From Sapria himalayana (Eukaryota; Streptophyta; Magnoliopsida; Malpighiales; Rafflesiaceae): a DNA stretch of 64,000 bases. A program made the translations under genes and the position numbers. Under the pieces are notes generated by a model. The model had not been told where the DNA came from. It searched no databases and worked only from the letters and a program-made list of their open reading frames with translations. How positions within the stretch are numbered: the first letter of the stretch is position 1; every line of letters starts with the position of its first letter. This document shows, one piece after another, positions 24,901-39,900 of this stretch. The stretch lies in assembly GCA_029783825.1 (NCBI GenBank), contig JAREIK010008112.1, positions 61,280 through 125,279 of the forward strand, written 5' to 3'.

Positions 24901-27900
24901 ATTATTTATTAATTTATTTTTATAAAATATTTATTACAAAATAAATTATGAGTGCGACAAATATAATTTAAATAATTTATTTTTAATCAAAATATATATA
25001 TATATATGCTTATAAAAGAAGTAAAAATTCAAAAATTAAAAATTATTATACAGTAATATATTATAGTTGAATCTTGAATCGATTTGGGTATTGTAAATAT
25101 TTGTTAATTAATATCTATCTTATTATTAAAAGTTTATTAATTTAATTTTTGATCATTATTATATTATCTATCAATAAAATTGTTTATATTGAATGTCTAT
25201 GATATATAATTATTAATTTTAAAATAACTAAATATTGTATTCACATTTCAAACAATTTTAAATATTATTATATTTTCAAAGGTCATAACCTATGAAAATG
25301 AGAAAAAATTACCAATTTTTTTTTGTCATATTATTGTTTAAATAAAACCTATAAACGACTAAGTGCCAAAAAACATAATTTGCTAAAATCATAAATGACA
25401 AAACCTCTAAATACTTAAAATATTAAACCGGTATACATTAATAATAATTCATAAATCTCATTTTAATTTTTATTCAGTATAATTTCAAATTTTTATTTTA
25501 ATTATTTATTAGTTTATTTTTATAGAAATATTAATTTCAAAATAAATTATTAATGAGACAAATTTAATTTAAATAATTTATTTTTTATCAAAAAAAATAT
25601 ATATCCTTATAAAAAGAGGCAAAATTTTAAAAACTAAAATTTATTATTTAGTAATATATTTTATTTTGATTTTGAATCATTTTAGATTTTGTAATTATAT
25701 TTTAATTTATATCATTCTTATTAATAATAGTTTATTAATTTTTTATTGATCATTATTATAATATGTATTAATTAAATTAATTATTTTAAGTTTACATTAA
25801 ATATAATTATAAAGATTATTAAAACTAAATATTATATTCACATTTTAAAAAAAATAAAAATTATTAAATTTTCAAATGTTATAATCTTCAAAAATAAAAA
25901 AAATCAAAAAATTAATTCCTTTATTATTTCGTTCTTTAAATAAAAACTATAAATCACTAAAGGCCTAAACACATAAATCACTAAACCCCAAAACACCTAA
26001 ATACTTAAACCATTAAAAAGTATATCTTGAATAATAAATAATAAATCTCTAATTTATTTTTATTCATTATAGTTTTAAATATTCATTTTAATTATTTATT
26101 AGTTTATTTTTATAAAATTATAAATTAAAAATAAATTAAGAGGAAGACAAATATAATTTAAATAATTTACTATTAATAAAAAAAATATAAACTTATAAAA
26201 CGAAGTAAAACATCAAAAAAATTATTATTTAGTAATATATTTTATTTTGATTTTTAATAAATTTACGTTTTGCAAATATATTTTAAATAAAATCTTTCTT
26301 ATTAATAATAGTTTATTAATTTATTTTTTGTTCATTAATATAATATCTATCAATATAATTGTTTATATTGAATTTACATGATATATAATTATTAATATTA
26401 TCATAACTAAATATTGTATTCACATATAAAAAAAATTTAAAAAGTGTTATATTTTCAAAGGTTATAACCTTCAAAAATGATAAAAAATAACAAAAATAAT
26501 TTTTTTGTTATATCATTGTTAAAATTAAACTTATAAACCACTAAATGCCTAAACACATAAATCTCTAAACTATAAACCCCAAAGCCCCTAAATACTTAAA
26601 CCTTTAAACTCGTAAACCTTAAATATAATTTAAATAATATATTGAAATATTAATTACAAAATAAATTATCAGAGATACAAATATAATGTAAATAATTTAT
26701 TTTTCATCAAAAAAATATATAAGCTTATAAAAAGAAGCAAAAACTAAAAAACAAAAATTATTATATAGTAATAAATTTTACATTTTTTTAAATTATTTTA
26801 GGTTTTTTAATTATATTTTAATTTATATCAATCATATTAATAATAGCATATTAATTTATTTTTTATTAATTGATATCATATCTATCAATAAAATTGTTTA
26901 TATTTAGTTTATATTATATAAATTATAATGATTATTATTACTAAATATTCTATTCACATTTTAAAAAAAATTTAAAATTATTATATTTTCAAAGGTTATA
27001 ACCTTTGAAAATGTGAAAAAATAACAAAAAATTTTTTTTTGTTATTTCATTATTTAAATAAAACCAATAAACCATTAAATGCCTAAAAACATAAATCGCT
27101 TAACTCCTAAATGACAAAACCTCTAAATACTTATTATTTAGTAAAAAATAATATAAGGTTATAAAATGATGCAAAAACTAAAAAAAATTATTATTTAGTA
27201 ATAAATTTTATTTTTATTTTGAATAATTTTAGGTTTTTTAATTATATTTTAATTTATATCTATTATATTAATAATAGTTTATTAATTTGTTTTTTAATAA
27301 TTGATATAACATCTACCAATAAAATTGTTTATATTTAGTTTATATTATATATAGTTTTAATATTTATTATTACTAAATATTGTATTCACATTTTTAAAAA
27401 ATTTTAAAATTATTATATTTTCAAATGTTATAACCTTTGAAAATTTGAAAAAAATATGAAAAATAATTTTTTGTTATTTAATTGTTTGAATAAAACCTAT
27501 AAACTATTAAATGCCTAAATACTAAAATTAATAACTTCTAAATCTCGAAAACCCTAAAGAGATAAATTTTTTAAAAATATAAATCCTAAAAAATAAATAA
27601 TAAATATCATTTTTATTTTTTTTATTATAATTTTAAATATTCATTTTAATTATTTACTAGTTTATTTTTATATAAATATTAATTACAAAATAAATTATAT
27701 GTTATACAAATATAATTTATATAAATTATTTTTCAACAAAAAATATAGATAAACTTAATAAAAGAAGAAAAAAATAAAAAACAAAAAAATATTAAATAGT
27801 AATATATTTTGCTTTGATTCTGAATCATTTTAGGTTTTGTAATTATATTTTAATAGATATCTAACTTATTAATAATAGATTATTAATTAATTTTTTGATC

Positions 27901-28785
27901 ATTATTAGAATATATATCAATAAAAATGTTTATATTGAATTTATATGATATATAATTATTATGATTATTATAAATAAATATTGCATTCACTTTTGAAAAA
28001 AATTTAAAAATTATTATATTTTCAAAGATTATAATCTTAAAAAATGAGAAAGAATACAAAAAATAATTTTTTTGTTATTTCTTTTTTCAATAAAACCTAT
28101 AGACCACTAAATGTTTACTTACTTAAATCAGTAGCACATAAAACCCGAAACCCCTAATTACATAAACCTTATAACAGCTGTATACTACTTAATAAATAAT
28201 AAATCTCACTTTTATTTTTATTTATTATAATTTTAAATATTCATTTTAATTATTTATATTTTAATTTTTTAGAAAAATTAATTATAAAATAAATTTCGAG
28301 TGACACAAATATTATTTAAATAATTTATTTTTAATCATAAAAAAATATAAGCTTATAAAAAGATGGCAAAGTTTAAAAATTAAATATTATTATTTAGTAA
28401 TATATTTTTTTTTGATTTTGAATCATTTTGTGTTATGTAAATATATTTTAATTAATATTTATATTATTAATAATAGTTTATTAATTTAATTTTTGATCAT
28501 TATTATATATCTATCATTAAAATTATTTATATTGAATTTATATGATATATAATTAATAAGATTAATATAATTATACATAGTTTTCACATTTCAAAAGATT
28601 TTAAAAATTATTTTATTTTCAAAGGTTATAACCTTTGAAAATCTAAAAAAAAATCAAAATAAAAATTTTTATTTTTATTATATAAATAAAACCTATATAC
28701 CACTAAATGCCTAAAAACATAAATTTCTAAACTCCTAAACGACAAAACTCCTAAATAATCGATCCATTAAACTGGCATACCATAT
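24896..28785 (-). repeat. Satellite array, - orientation
   Basis: All modules appear reverse-complemented (CCTATAAACCACTAAATGCC for the octamer block). Palindromes lie near 25281, 25878, 26460, 26994, 27427, 28027 and 28624. Read on the minus strand, the part next to the LTR matches the sequence downstream of the LTR at 11563 onward, while the far end near 25040 matches about 8230 (shared GATTCAAGATT motif), so the block is a rearranged inverted copy. No gene is visible. Confidence 0.9.
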
Positions 28786-28790
28786 ATAAT

Positions 28791-29362
28791 TATTTGGCAA
28801 ATGTGCTTCCACGGTAGTGATATTGAGATACAAAACACAGAAACAACATAAAACAAGTAATATATATATCACAATTCAGCAACCATCCATGATAGAATCT
28901 AAAAACAAGAAATAAATACCGAAAATAATATGGTTCGCTAGTCACTTCGTATGACTAGCTAAATCCACCAGAAAATAGTTATGCATTACAGATTTAAGCA
29001 ACAGAAATGTCTTATAGTATGTAGCACACAGAATAGTCATGATAAATCGCACAGAGAGAATAGAGAGAGACAATGAATAGTTCCACGAGTACAACAATAG
29101 CCACCCGAAAATAAAATTACAAAATATTTTATTTTAAAATTTATCTTGGTTCATTTAACTAGAGCAGGTCGGATCATGAGACGGGTCAGGCTCTACTCCA
29201 ATTTCGGCCAGCTGTCCAGTCAGCGAGACCTCCATTATTGTACTTCTGCTACATCCCCGGCCTCTTAATATTTCCTTTCCTGCACTTACATGAAAATATT
29301 AAAAATAAAAAAATATTTGGATATACAAACAGATTATCAAAAAATAAATTAGATATACAACA
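28791..29362 (-). mobile_element. Solo LTR, copy 2 (inverted)
   Basis: Reverse-orientation copy of the 10988-11557 element, 572 bp, flanked by ATAAT at 28786-28790 and 29363-29367 (ATTAT on the minus strand). On the minus strand it starts TGTTGTATATC, preserving the canonical TG end, and finishes CCAAATA. The neighbouring satellite on both sides matches that around copy 1, showing co-amplification from one insertion. Confidence 0.68.
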
Positions 29363-29367
29363 ATAAT

Positions 29368-31597
29368 AAATCTTAAATCTCATTTTAATTTGTATTCATT
29401 ATAATTTTAAATATTAATTTTAAATATTTATTAGTTTATTTTTTATATAAATATTAATTACAAAAATAATCTTATAAAAAGAAGAAAAAATTTAAAAACA
29501 AAAAATTATTATTTAGTAATAAATTTTAAATTGATTTTAAATCATTTTAGGTTTTGTAATTATATTTTAATTTATATCTATCATATTAATAATAGTTTAT
29601 TAATTTATTTTTTGATAATTGATATCATATCTATGAATAAAATTGTTTATATTTAGTTTATATTATATATAATTATAATGATTATTATTACTAAATATTA
29701 TATTCACAATTTTAAAAAAATTTAAAATTATTACATTTTCAAAGGTTATAACCTTTGAAAATGTGAAAAATTATCAAAAATATTTTTATTGTTATTTCAT
29801 TGTTTAAATAAAACCGATAAACCACTAAAAGCCTAAAAACATAAATTGCTAAACTCCTAAAAGATAAAACCCTTAAAATACTTATTCCATTAAACTGGTA
29901 TAGATTAATAAAAAATCATAAATCTCATTTTAATTTTTATTCAGTATAATTTTAAATTTTTATTTTAATTATTTATCAGTTTATTTTATAGAAATATTAA
30001 TTACAAACTAAATTATTAGTGAAACAGATCTAATTTAAATTAAACCGGTATCCCTAAATAATAAATAATAAATAATAAATCTCATTTTTTTTCATTATAA
30101 TTTTAAATATTCATTTTAATTATTTATTTATTTATTTATATATAAATATTAATTACAAAATAAATTGATTTAGACAAAAATAATTTATATAAATTATTTT
30201 TCATCAAAAAATTAAAGATAAACTTTTTAAAAGAAAAAAAATTTTCAAAACAAAAAATTATTATATAGTAATATTTTTTGCTTTTTATTCTAATACATTT
30301 TAAGTTTTGTAATTATATTTTTATTGATATCTAACTTATTAATAATAGATTATAATTTATTTTTTGATCATTACTAGAATATTTATCAATAAAATTGTTT
30401 ATATTGAATTTACATGATATATAATTATTAATATTATTATACCTAAATATTATATTTACATTTCAAAATAATTTAAAAATTATTATATTTTTAAAGGTTA
30501 TCATCTTTGAAAATGAGATAAAATCACAAAAATAAATTTTTGTGATTTTATTATTTATATAAAAACCTATCAACTACTAAATGCCTAAACGCTTAAATCA
30601 TTAAACTCTTAATCCTCAAAACCCCAAAACCCTTAAATACTTAAACATTTAAACCATCTTTAAAGGTTTAAGTATTTATAAATAATATATAAATATCTAT
30701 CAATAAATAATAGTTTATTAATTGATTTTTTGATCATTATTATATTTATATTTATATTTAGTTTATTAATATCTATAAATAAAATTGTTTATTTTTAATC
30801 TACATGATATATAATTATTAAGTTTATTATAACTAAATATTGTATTCACATTTGAAAAAAATTTAAAAATTATTATATTTATAAAGGTTATAAACTTCAA
30901 AATTGATAAAAAATATGAAAAACAATTTTTTGTTATTTCATTATTTAAATAAAACATATAAACTACTAAATGCCTAAACACTTAAATCACTAAACTCCTA
31001 AACTCCTAAATACATAAACCATTAAACCGGTATACCCTAAATAAATAATCATAAATCTCATTTTTATTTGTATTCATTATAATTTTAATATTCATTTTAA
31101 TTATTTATTAGTTTATTTTTATAGAAAAATTAATTACAAAATAAAATAATGAATGAGACAAATATAATTTAAATAATTTATCTTCATCAAAAAAATTTAT
31201 TAGCGTATAAAAAGAATCAAAAATATAAAAATAAAAAATTATTATTTAGTAATATATTTTACATTGATTTTGAATCGTTTTAGGTTTTGCAAATATATTT
31301 TAATTAATATCTATCATATTAATAATAGTTTATTAATCTATTTTATGATCAGTATTATAATATCGATCAATAAAATTATTTATATTGAATTTACATGATA
31401 TTTAATTTTTATGATTATTATAATTAAATATTGTATTAACATTTGAAAAAAAAATTAAAAATTATAATATTTTCAATGGTTATAACCTTGAAAATGAGAA
31501 AAAATCATAAAAATAATTTTTCTTGTTATTTAATTATTTAAATAAAACCTATAAACCTCAAAATACCGAAATACTTAAATTACTAAACTCCTAAACC
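29368..31597 (-). repeat. Satellite array, - orientation
   Basis: Palindromes near 29744, 30497, 30888 and 31479. The 391-bp spacing between 30497 and 30888 is the same short-unit variant seen at 5192-5582 and 23644-24034, in the inverse order. Between 29540 and 29370 the sequence joins a unit like the one near 6500 to the unit that precedes the LTR near 10700, so about 4 kb of intervening units is absent relative to the first block. No gene is visible. Confidence 0.9.
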
Positions 31598-32887
31598 CTG
31601 ATACTGCTACACCACACACACATAGCGACGGACCACAGTACACTCATGCACATATTCTTATCCATCTTGGTGTAGCATTTAGATGGGCCAGCATGTCCTG
31701 GAAGCAGCCAGAAGTATGGGCCACCAGCTTGTAGAGGGCCCCACTAGAAAGCCGGGATGATAACATTCAGACAACTGACGAGACCGAGCAAAGTGGTCGG
31801 GAGTAAACCCAGAAGTAGCTAGGAGTGGGTCCCACTAGCCCTATCAGGCAGCATAGTGGGCCACCCAACAGTCGCCAAACAGGAGTACCGGGTAATCCAT
31901 GATTAATTGGAGAGCTGGAAAAATCTGAAGCATCACAAAGTAGAGCCAGTAAGCAATGGAGTCTAGACCAGCCACATGGGAGCGAAACATTCAAACTTGT
32001 AGTTTATGTTTGTTGTCTTATTTGTATTTTGGACTTTGTATGCAGCATGTACTTGTAGAGATGGATCATGACATCCTCACACACACAATCTTGTCTATTA
32101 TTTATGTAGCATGCAATGGGGGCAACTGGACCCATGAGTATCTCTAAGTGGGACCCACTAATGCATTTGGTAAATACACATTAGGCATATGCTACACTCC
32201 CTAAAGCAGAAGACCCATCTTTATAGCACTTTGTAATTTTACTTGTATTCTATCTTAGTTGTAATCGTAGATAATTAGACTATGAGATGGACCTCATCAC
32301 ACATGCACACCGATGCATGCGTATTTTTTGATATTTTGTCGGTGCAACATACAGTAACTTCTTAGAGCTCGAGGAGGAATCATTCTAACCCAAGAGATCT
32401 TCTTTTGAGAATCATGGATCAAAAGAATGTGGAATTTAGAGGTGTGAATGAATTGAAAAAGTGCCGTAGATATGGACTTGTGGATTTATGGGTATTCAGT
32501 TTTAAATGTATTCCATTGCATAGCAATGACATAGGCAAACGCTTGATGCTGCATGTCACACACATGCACAATCTTATATTTGCATAGTTTTAATATCGTG
32601 CATCATTTAGGTTCCACCAAAAGGCTTGGACAAATCCAAATGGAAAGGACGTACTGAGCATATTGACTCAATGCTAACTCTGAAGTACGGGAACGCCATG
32701 TGATTTTAGTTGTATTCGTTTGCTTGGAATTATTAGGCATTATGTTTTTTTATGTATTTTATGCATAGAATCATTAAAGTGCTAGGATTTGGTGGACTGG
32801 CCTAAATTAGTCAGCTTTTTAGTCTCTTGTAAGTTGTGTGCCTAAATGATAAATAAAGTATGTATTTTCCAAAAAAACAAAAAAAAA

Positions 32888-32965
32888 CCATAAACCATAA
32901 ACTTTAAATCCTAAACCTTAAACCATAAACTATAACCCTAACACATAAACACTAAATCCTAAATC
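32888..32965 (-). repeat. Degenerate telomere-like 7-bp tract in insert C
   Basis: CCATAAA, CCATAAA, CTTTAAA, TCCTAAA, CCTTAAA and CCATAAA occur in 7-bp register from 32888, continuing less regularly to about 32965. They are reverse complements of TTTAGGG variants. Confidence 0.7.
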
Positions 32966-33030
32966 TCATGTTTTGCACTTTTATAATCAAATGACTAAGT
33001 GTTACATTTAAATTGAAATTCACAACTTTT

Positions 33031-33455
33031 AGGAATGCCACATATTTATTTTTTTGTATATGTAACACAAAGTCATGACTCAAGGGGTGAGTTATGGATT
33101 TAGTCACTTTCTTGCTTTAGATTATTGTAGCATTAGCAATGGTCATGATTGTATATTTTGTCTCTAGAACTCAAAATCATATCGATAAGAATATGCCATA
33201 ACTTTTTTCTCTCTGTTAAACATATTGTTATGGCAATAAGAATGATCATGAATACATATTTAATCACTATAATACTGGGTCACAGAATTGGATATGACCA
33301 TAGCTTGTGCATTTTATCTTTATATCGCAAAGTGATTGCACTATGAATAAATATAACTTTGGACTTTCCTCAAGAGCAAAAGTCATGACCCTAGAAATAG
33401 TTAAAGCATGATTACTACTCTTTATAACTTTCTATAGCTAAAATTCTTGGGATTG
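33031..33455 (-). repeat. Imperfect ~104-bp tandem repeat in insert C
   Basis: Reverse-complement unit starts (AGGAATG-like) end at 33037, 33141, 33244 and 33349, spacing 104, 103 and 105. This is the mirror image of the 105, 103, 104 spacing in the other copies. Confidence 0.6.
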
Positions 33456-34075
33456 GAAATATAACTATCACTTTTTCCTTTGATTCGTGACCTCGAATAT
33501 CAATATGCAAGACTAATATTTTGAGCAATGATTAAAACATTTTATACATTTGAATATGATTCATTTACACCTTTTTGGGTATTGTGAGCTTGTATCCATA
33601 ACTCATTTACTATAAAAAGAAAGAAATGATACTATTCATATCCATGAGGATATAAAAAAAGGCTTAGACATGCCAATAAAATAAATTTTTTGATTCTTGA
33701 TTTAAAGACAGCCCATACTTCTTGCCCTACTCAATTTTCCCAGGGGCTAGTTTGTTCTAATAGGCTACAAGGTCGTTATTTTTTTATCGGTGAACTATGT
33801 TTTAAAAAAATTGCTTTGAGTGTGTGCATGAGAGATATTTTAAATGAAATTATAATAATCAATATAAATAACATCCTCAACAACTAGCTATTTCAACACA
33901 TAGGGGTACAACTTTGTTTTAGTCTGGTAGCATACATGAGTCAAATTACCTTTGATAGCCCAGTGATTCAACATCAAATATGATGAGACATAATAGAGAT
34001 AAAGTAAAAGCTCTTATTATTTTGGGTAGAGCTTTAGCTATCATTCTAGTGTTGAGAGAGGAACAAAATAAATTA

Positions 34076-36998
34076 TTTTAATTATTCAATATAATTTTAA
34101 TTATTTATCAGTTTATTTTTATAGAAATATTAATAACAAAATAAATTATTAGTTAGACGGATCTAAATTCAATTAAACTGGTATACCCTAAATAATAAAG
34201 AATAAATCTCATTTTTTTTTCATTTTAATTTTAAATATTCAAATTTAATTATTTATTTTTTTTTATTTTTATATAAATACTAATTACAAAATAAATTATG
34301 AGTTACACAAATATAATTTATATAAATTATTTTTCATCAAAATAATATACATAAACTTTTTAAAAGAAAATAAAAATTTCAAAACAAAAAATTATTATAT
34401 AGTAATATATTTTGTATTGCTTCTAAATCATTTTAGGTTTTGTAATTATATTATAATTGATATCTATCTTATTAATAATAGATTATTAATTTATTTTTTG
34501 ATCATTATTAGAATATTTATCAATAAAATAGTTAATTTTGAATTTATATGATATATAATTATAAAGATTATTATAACTAAATATTGAATTCACCTTTGAA
34601 AATATCAAAAAATAATAAAAATAAATTTTTTGTTTTTTTAATTTTTAAATAAAACCTATAAACTTCTAAATGCATACACAGTTAAATAAGTAAACTCCTA
34701 GACCCCGTAATGCCTAAATACAGTAACCATTAAACTGATATATAATACATAATAAATAATAAATCTATTTTTTATTTCTATTTATTATAATTTTAAATAT
34801 TGATTTTAATTATTTATTACTCTATTTTGATAGAAATATTTATTACAAAATAAATTATGAGTGCGACAAATATAATTTAAATAATTTATTTTTAATCAAT
34901 ATAAGTAATTACGCTTATAAAATAAGTAAAAATTAAAAAATTAAAAATTATTATTAAGAAATATATTTTACTTTGATTTTTAATCAATTTGGGTTTTGTA
35001 AATATTATTTAATTAATTTCTATCTTTTTATTAATAGTTTATTAATTTAATTTTTGATCATTATTATAATATCTATCAATAAAATTGTTTATATTGAATT
35101 TATATGATATATAATTATTAATATTATTATAATTAAAATATTATATTTACATTTAAAAAAATTTTAAATATTATTATATTTTAAAAGATTATAACCAATG
35201 AAAATGTGAAAAAATTATAAATTTTTTTTATTATTTTATTCTTTAAATAAAACCTATAAACCACTAAATGCATAAAAACATATATCGCTAAATTTTCAAA
35301 TGACTAAACACATAAATACTTAAACCATTTAACTGGCATACATTAATAATAAATCATAAATTTCATTTTAATTTTTATTCAGTATAATTTAAAATTTTAT
35401 TTTTATTATTTATTAGTTTATTTTTATAGAAATATTAATTACAAAATAAATTATTAGTGAAATAGAAATAATTAAAATTCAACTGGTATACCCTAAATAA
35501 TAATTAATAAATCTCATTCTTTTCATTATAATTTTAAATATTCATTTTAATTATTTATTTGTTTATTTTTATATAAATAATAATTAGAAAATAAATTATG
35601 AGTTAAACAAATATAATTTATATAAATTATTTTTAATCAAAAAATATAGATAAACTGTTTAAAATAAAAAAAATTCAAAACAAAAAATTAATATATTGTA
35701 ATTTATTTTGCTTTGCATTTGAATTATTTTTGGTTTTGTAATTATATTTTATTTGATATCTATCTTATTAATAATAGATTATTTATTTATATTTTGATCA
35801 TTATTAAAATATTTATCAAAAAAATTTGTTATATTGAATTTATATGATATTTAAATATAATGTTTATTATAACTAAATATTGTATTCACTTTTGAAAAAA
35901 TTTTAAAAATTATTATATTTTTAAAGGTTTTCACCTTAAAAAATGAGAAAAAAATAATAAAAATAAATTTTTTGTTATTTCATTTTTTAAATAAAACCTA
36001 TAGATCATTAAATTCTTACTTACTTAAATAGCAAGCTAATAAATCACGAAACCCCTAAATACATAAACCTTTTAATAGCTATATACTACTTAATAAATAA
36101 TAAATCTCATTTTTATTTTTATTTTTAATAATTTTAAATAATCATTATAATTAATTATAATTTAATTTTTTAGAAATATTAATTACAAAATAAATTTCGA
36201 GTGAGACAAATATTATTTAAATAATTTATTTTAATAAAAAAAATATAAACTTATAAAAAAAAAAATTTAAAAAATTTCCTTTTTAGTATTTTTTAGTAAT
36301 ATATTTTGATTTGATTTTGAATCATTTTGTGTTATGTAAATATATTTTAATTAATATTTATATTATTTATAAAAGTTTATTAATTTAATTTTTGATCATT
36401 ATTATAATATATATCATTAAAATTATTTATATTGAATTTATATGATATATAATTAGTATGATTAATATAATTATACAAGATATTCACATTTCAAAAAATT
36501 TTAAAAATTATTTTATTTTCAAAGGTTATAACCTTTGAAAATCTGAAAAACATCAAAAATAGAATTTTAAATTTTTATTATATAAATAAAACATATAAAC
36601 CACTAAATGCCTAAAATCATAAATTGGTAAACTCCTAAACGACAAAACTCCTAAATAATCAAAGCATTAAACAGGTAAACCATATATAATAAATCTTAAA
36701 TCTCATTTTAATTTGTATTCATTATAATTTTAAATATTCAATTTAATTCTTTATTAGTTTATTTTTTATAGAAATATCAATGACAAAATAAATAATGAGA
36801 AAGACAAATATAATTTTAATAATTTATTTTTAATCAAAAGAATAGCTTATATAAAGTAAAAATTTAAAAACAAAAAATTATTATTTAGTAATATATTTTA
36901 TATTGATTTTGAATCATTATATATAGTTTTTGCAATTATATTTTAATTGCAATCAATCTCATTAATAATAGTTTATTAATATATTATTTGATCATTTT
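34076..36998 (-). repeat. Satellite array, - orientation, ending at an inversion junction
   Basis: Palindromes near 35188, 35927 (decayed) and 36524; one expected near 34600 has been lost by a small deletion. The palindrome at 36515-36542 is a perfect 28-bp dyad. Read on the minus strand, the block starts like position 482 of the window and runs toward the insert, as 482-2100 does. No gene is visible. Confidence 0.9.
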
Positions 36999-36999
36999 G
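36991..36999. other. Satellite orientation switch (- to +)
   Basis: A reverse-strand unit (ending TATTATTTGATCATTTT) is joined to a forward unit (TTTTGCCTCATTTTATAAGC, as at about 47935). The two share TTTT at the join, which fits microhomology-mediated repair or template switching. Confidence 0.8.
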
Positions 37000-39900
37000 C
37001 CTCATTTTATAAGCATATATATTTTTTTGATGAAAAATAAATTATTTAAATTATCTCTGTCTAACTAATAATTTATTTTGTAATTAATATTTCTATAAAA
37101 ATAAATTGATAAATAATAAAAATGAATATTTAAAATTATAATGAATACTAATAAAAAAAGAATTATGATTTATTATTTAGGATATACATAAATAATGGTT
37201 TAAGTTTTTTGTGGTTTTTGGGTTAAGGAGTTTATTGATTTATATGTTTGCACATTTAGGTGTTTATAGGTTTAATTTAATCAATGAAATAACAAAAAAT
37301 TTATTTTTATGAATTTTCGTGATTTTCAAAGGTTAAGACCTTTGAAAATATATTAATTTTTTAATAGTTCTAAAATATGAATACAATACTTTGTTATAAT
37401 AATCTTAATAAGTATATTTGTTGTATTAATATATATTATAATAATGATCAAAAAATAAATTAATAAACTATTATTAATAAGATAGATTTTAATTAAAATA
37501 TATATATGCAGAACCCAAAATACTTCAAAATCAAAGTAAATTATATTACTAAATAAAATTTAATATTTTTGAAATTTTGTTTATTTTTATAAACTTATTT
37601 TTTTTCATAAAAAATAATATATTTAAATTATATGTCTCACTCATTATTTATTTTGTAATTAATATTTCTATAAAAATAAACTAAGATAATAATTAAAATG
37701 AATATTTAAAATTATATTGAATACAAATAAAAATGAAATTTTTTATTCATTATTTATGTTATATAGGATTAATGGTTTAAGTATTTAGGGTGTTTTGGGG
37801 TTAAGGAGTCTAGATATTTAAATGATTAGGCATTTAGTGGTTTCTAAGTTTTATTTAAATAATAAAATAATAAAAAAATTATTTTTGTGATTTTTTATCA
37901 TTTTTGAAGGTTATAACCTTTGAAAATATAATAATTTTTAAATTTTTTCCAAATGTAGATATAATATTTAGCTATAATAATCTTAATAGTTATATGACAT
38001 TTAAATTCAATATAAGTAATTTTATTGATATATTATATAATAGTGATCAAAAAATAAATTAATAAACTATTATTAATAAGATTGATAGCAATTAAAATAT
38101 AAATGCAAAACCTATAATAATTCATAATCAAAGTAAAAAATATTATTAAATGATGATTTTTTGTTTTTAAATTTTTACTTTTTTTATATGCTTATATTTA
38201 TTTTTTGATTAAAAATAAATTATTATAATAATATTTTTCATACTCATTATTTATTTTGGAATTAATATTTCTATAAAAAATAAACTAATAAATAATTATA
38301 ATGAATATTTAAAATTATTATGAATACAAATTAAAATTAGATATATGATTTATTATATATGGTATACCGGTTTAATGGATTGTTAATTTAGAGATTTTGT
38401 CGTTTAGGAGTTTAGCAATTTATGTTTTTAGGCATTTAGTGGTTTATAGTTTTTATTTATATAATAAAAATAACAAAAAAGTTTTTTTGATTTTATCTGA
38501 TTTTCTAAGGTTATAACCTTTAAAAATAAAATAATTTTTAAAATTTTTTGAAATGTGAATACCATGTATAATTATATTAATCATACTAATTATATATCAT
38601 ATAAATTCAATATAAACAATTTTAATGATAGATAGTATAATAATGATCAAAAATTAAATTAATAAACTATTATTAATAATATAAATATTAATTAAAAATA
38701 TTTACATAACACAAATTGATCCAAAATCAAATCAAAATATATTACTAAATAATAATATTGAATTTTCAAATATTTCCTTCTTTTTATAAGCTTATATTTT
38801 TTATTGATTAAAAATAAATTATTTAAATAATATTTGTCTCACTCAAAATTTATTTTGTAATTAATTTTTCAAAAAAATTAAACTATAAATAATTAAAATG
38901 AATATTTAAAATTATAATAAATAGAAATAAAAATACGATTTATTATTTATTAAGTTGTATATAAATGTTAAAAGGTTTATGTATTTAGGGGTTTCGGGGT
39001 CTATGAGCTTACTAATTTAAGTAAGTAAGCATTTAATGATCTATAGGTTTTATTTTAAAAATGAAATAACAAAAAATTTATTTTTATTATTTTTTCTAAT
39101 TTTTTAAGGTTATAACCTTTAAAAAATATAATAATTTTTAAATTTCTTTTCAAAAGTGAATACAATATATATTTATAATAATCATAATAATTATATATCA
39201 TATAAATTAAATATAAACAATTTTATTGATAGATATTCTAATAATTATCAAAAAATAAATAAAAAATCTATTATGAATAAGATTGATATTACTTAAAATA
39301 TAATATCAAAACTTAAAATGATTCAAAAGCAAAACAAAATATATAACTAAATAATAATTATTTGTTTTTAAATTTCTATGATTTTTATAAGCTTATCTAT
39401 TTTTTGATGAAAAATATTTTTAATAAATTATATTTTTAACTCATAATTTATTTTATAATTAATATATATATAAATAAAAAACTAAACAATCAAAATGATT
39501 TTTTTAAATTATAATGAAAACAAATATAAATGAGATTTATTAATTATTATTTAGTTTATACTGGTTTAAAGGATTATCAATATAGGGGTATCGGGATTTT
39601 GTAGTTTAGTCATTTAAGTTTTTAGGCATTTAGTTGTGTATAGGTTTTATTTAGTCATTATAATCATTTTATCTATAAATCTTATAAATTCAATATAAAC
39701 ATTTTTATTAATAAATATTCTAATAATGATCAAAAAATAAATTAATAATCTATAATTAATAAGATAGATATCAATTAAAATATAATTACAAAACCTTAAA
39801 TGATTCAGAAGGAAAGCAAAATATATTACTATATAATAATTTTTTGTTTTGAAATTTTTTTTTCTTTTAAAAAGTTTATTTATAATTTTTTTATGAAAAA

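Larger units (their letters stand above)
31598..34075 (-). mobile_element. Unclassified 2.5-kb insert, copy C (inverted)
   Basis: Reverse complement of the element at 2101-4487 and 20466-22939, with the same internal order: GTGTGTGTGG-type end, middle block, telomere-like heptamers, 104-bp repeats, and GAGAGAGGAAC (reverse of the TTCCTCTCTC end). It retains the 77-bp segment missing from copy A. A frame of about 60 codons at 32405-32587 on the plus strand is also open in the other copies. No known protein family is recognised. Confidence 0.6.
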
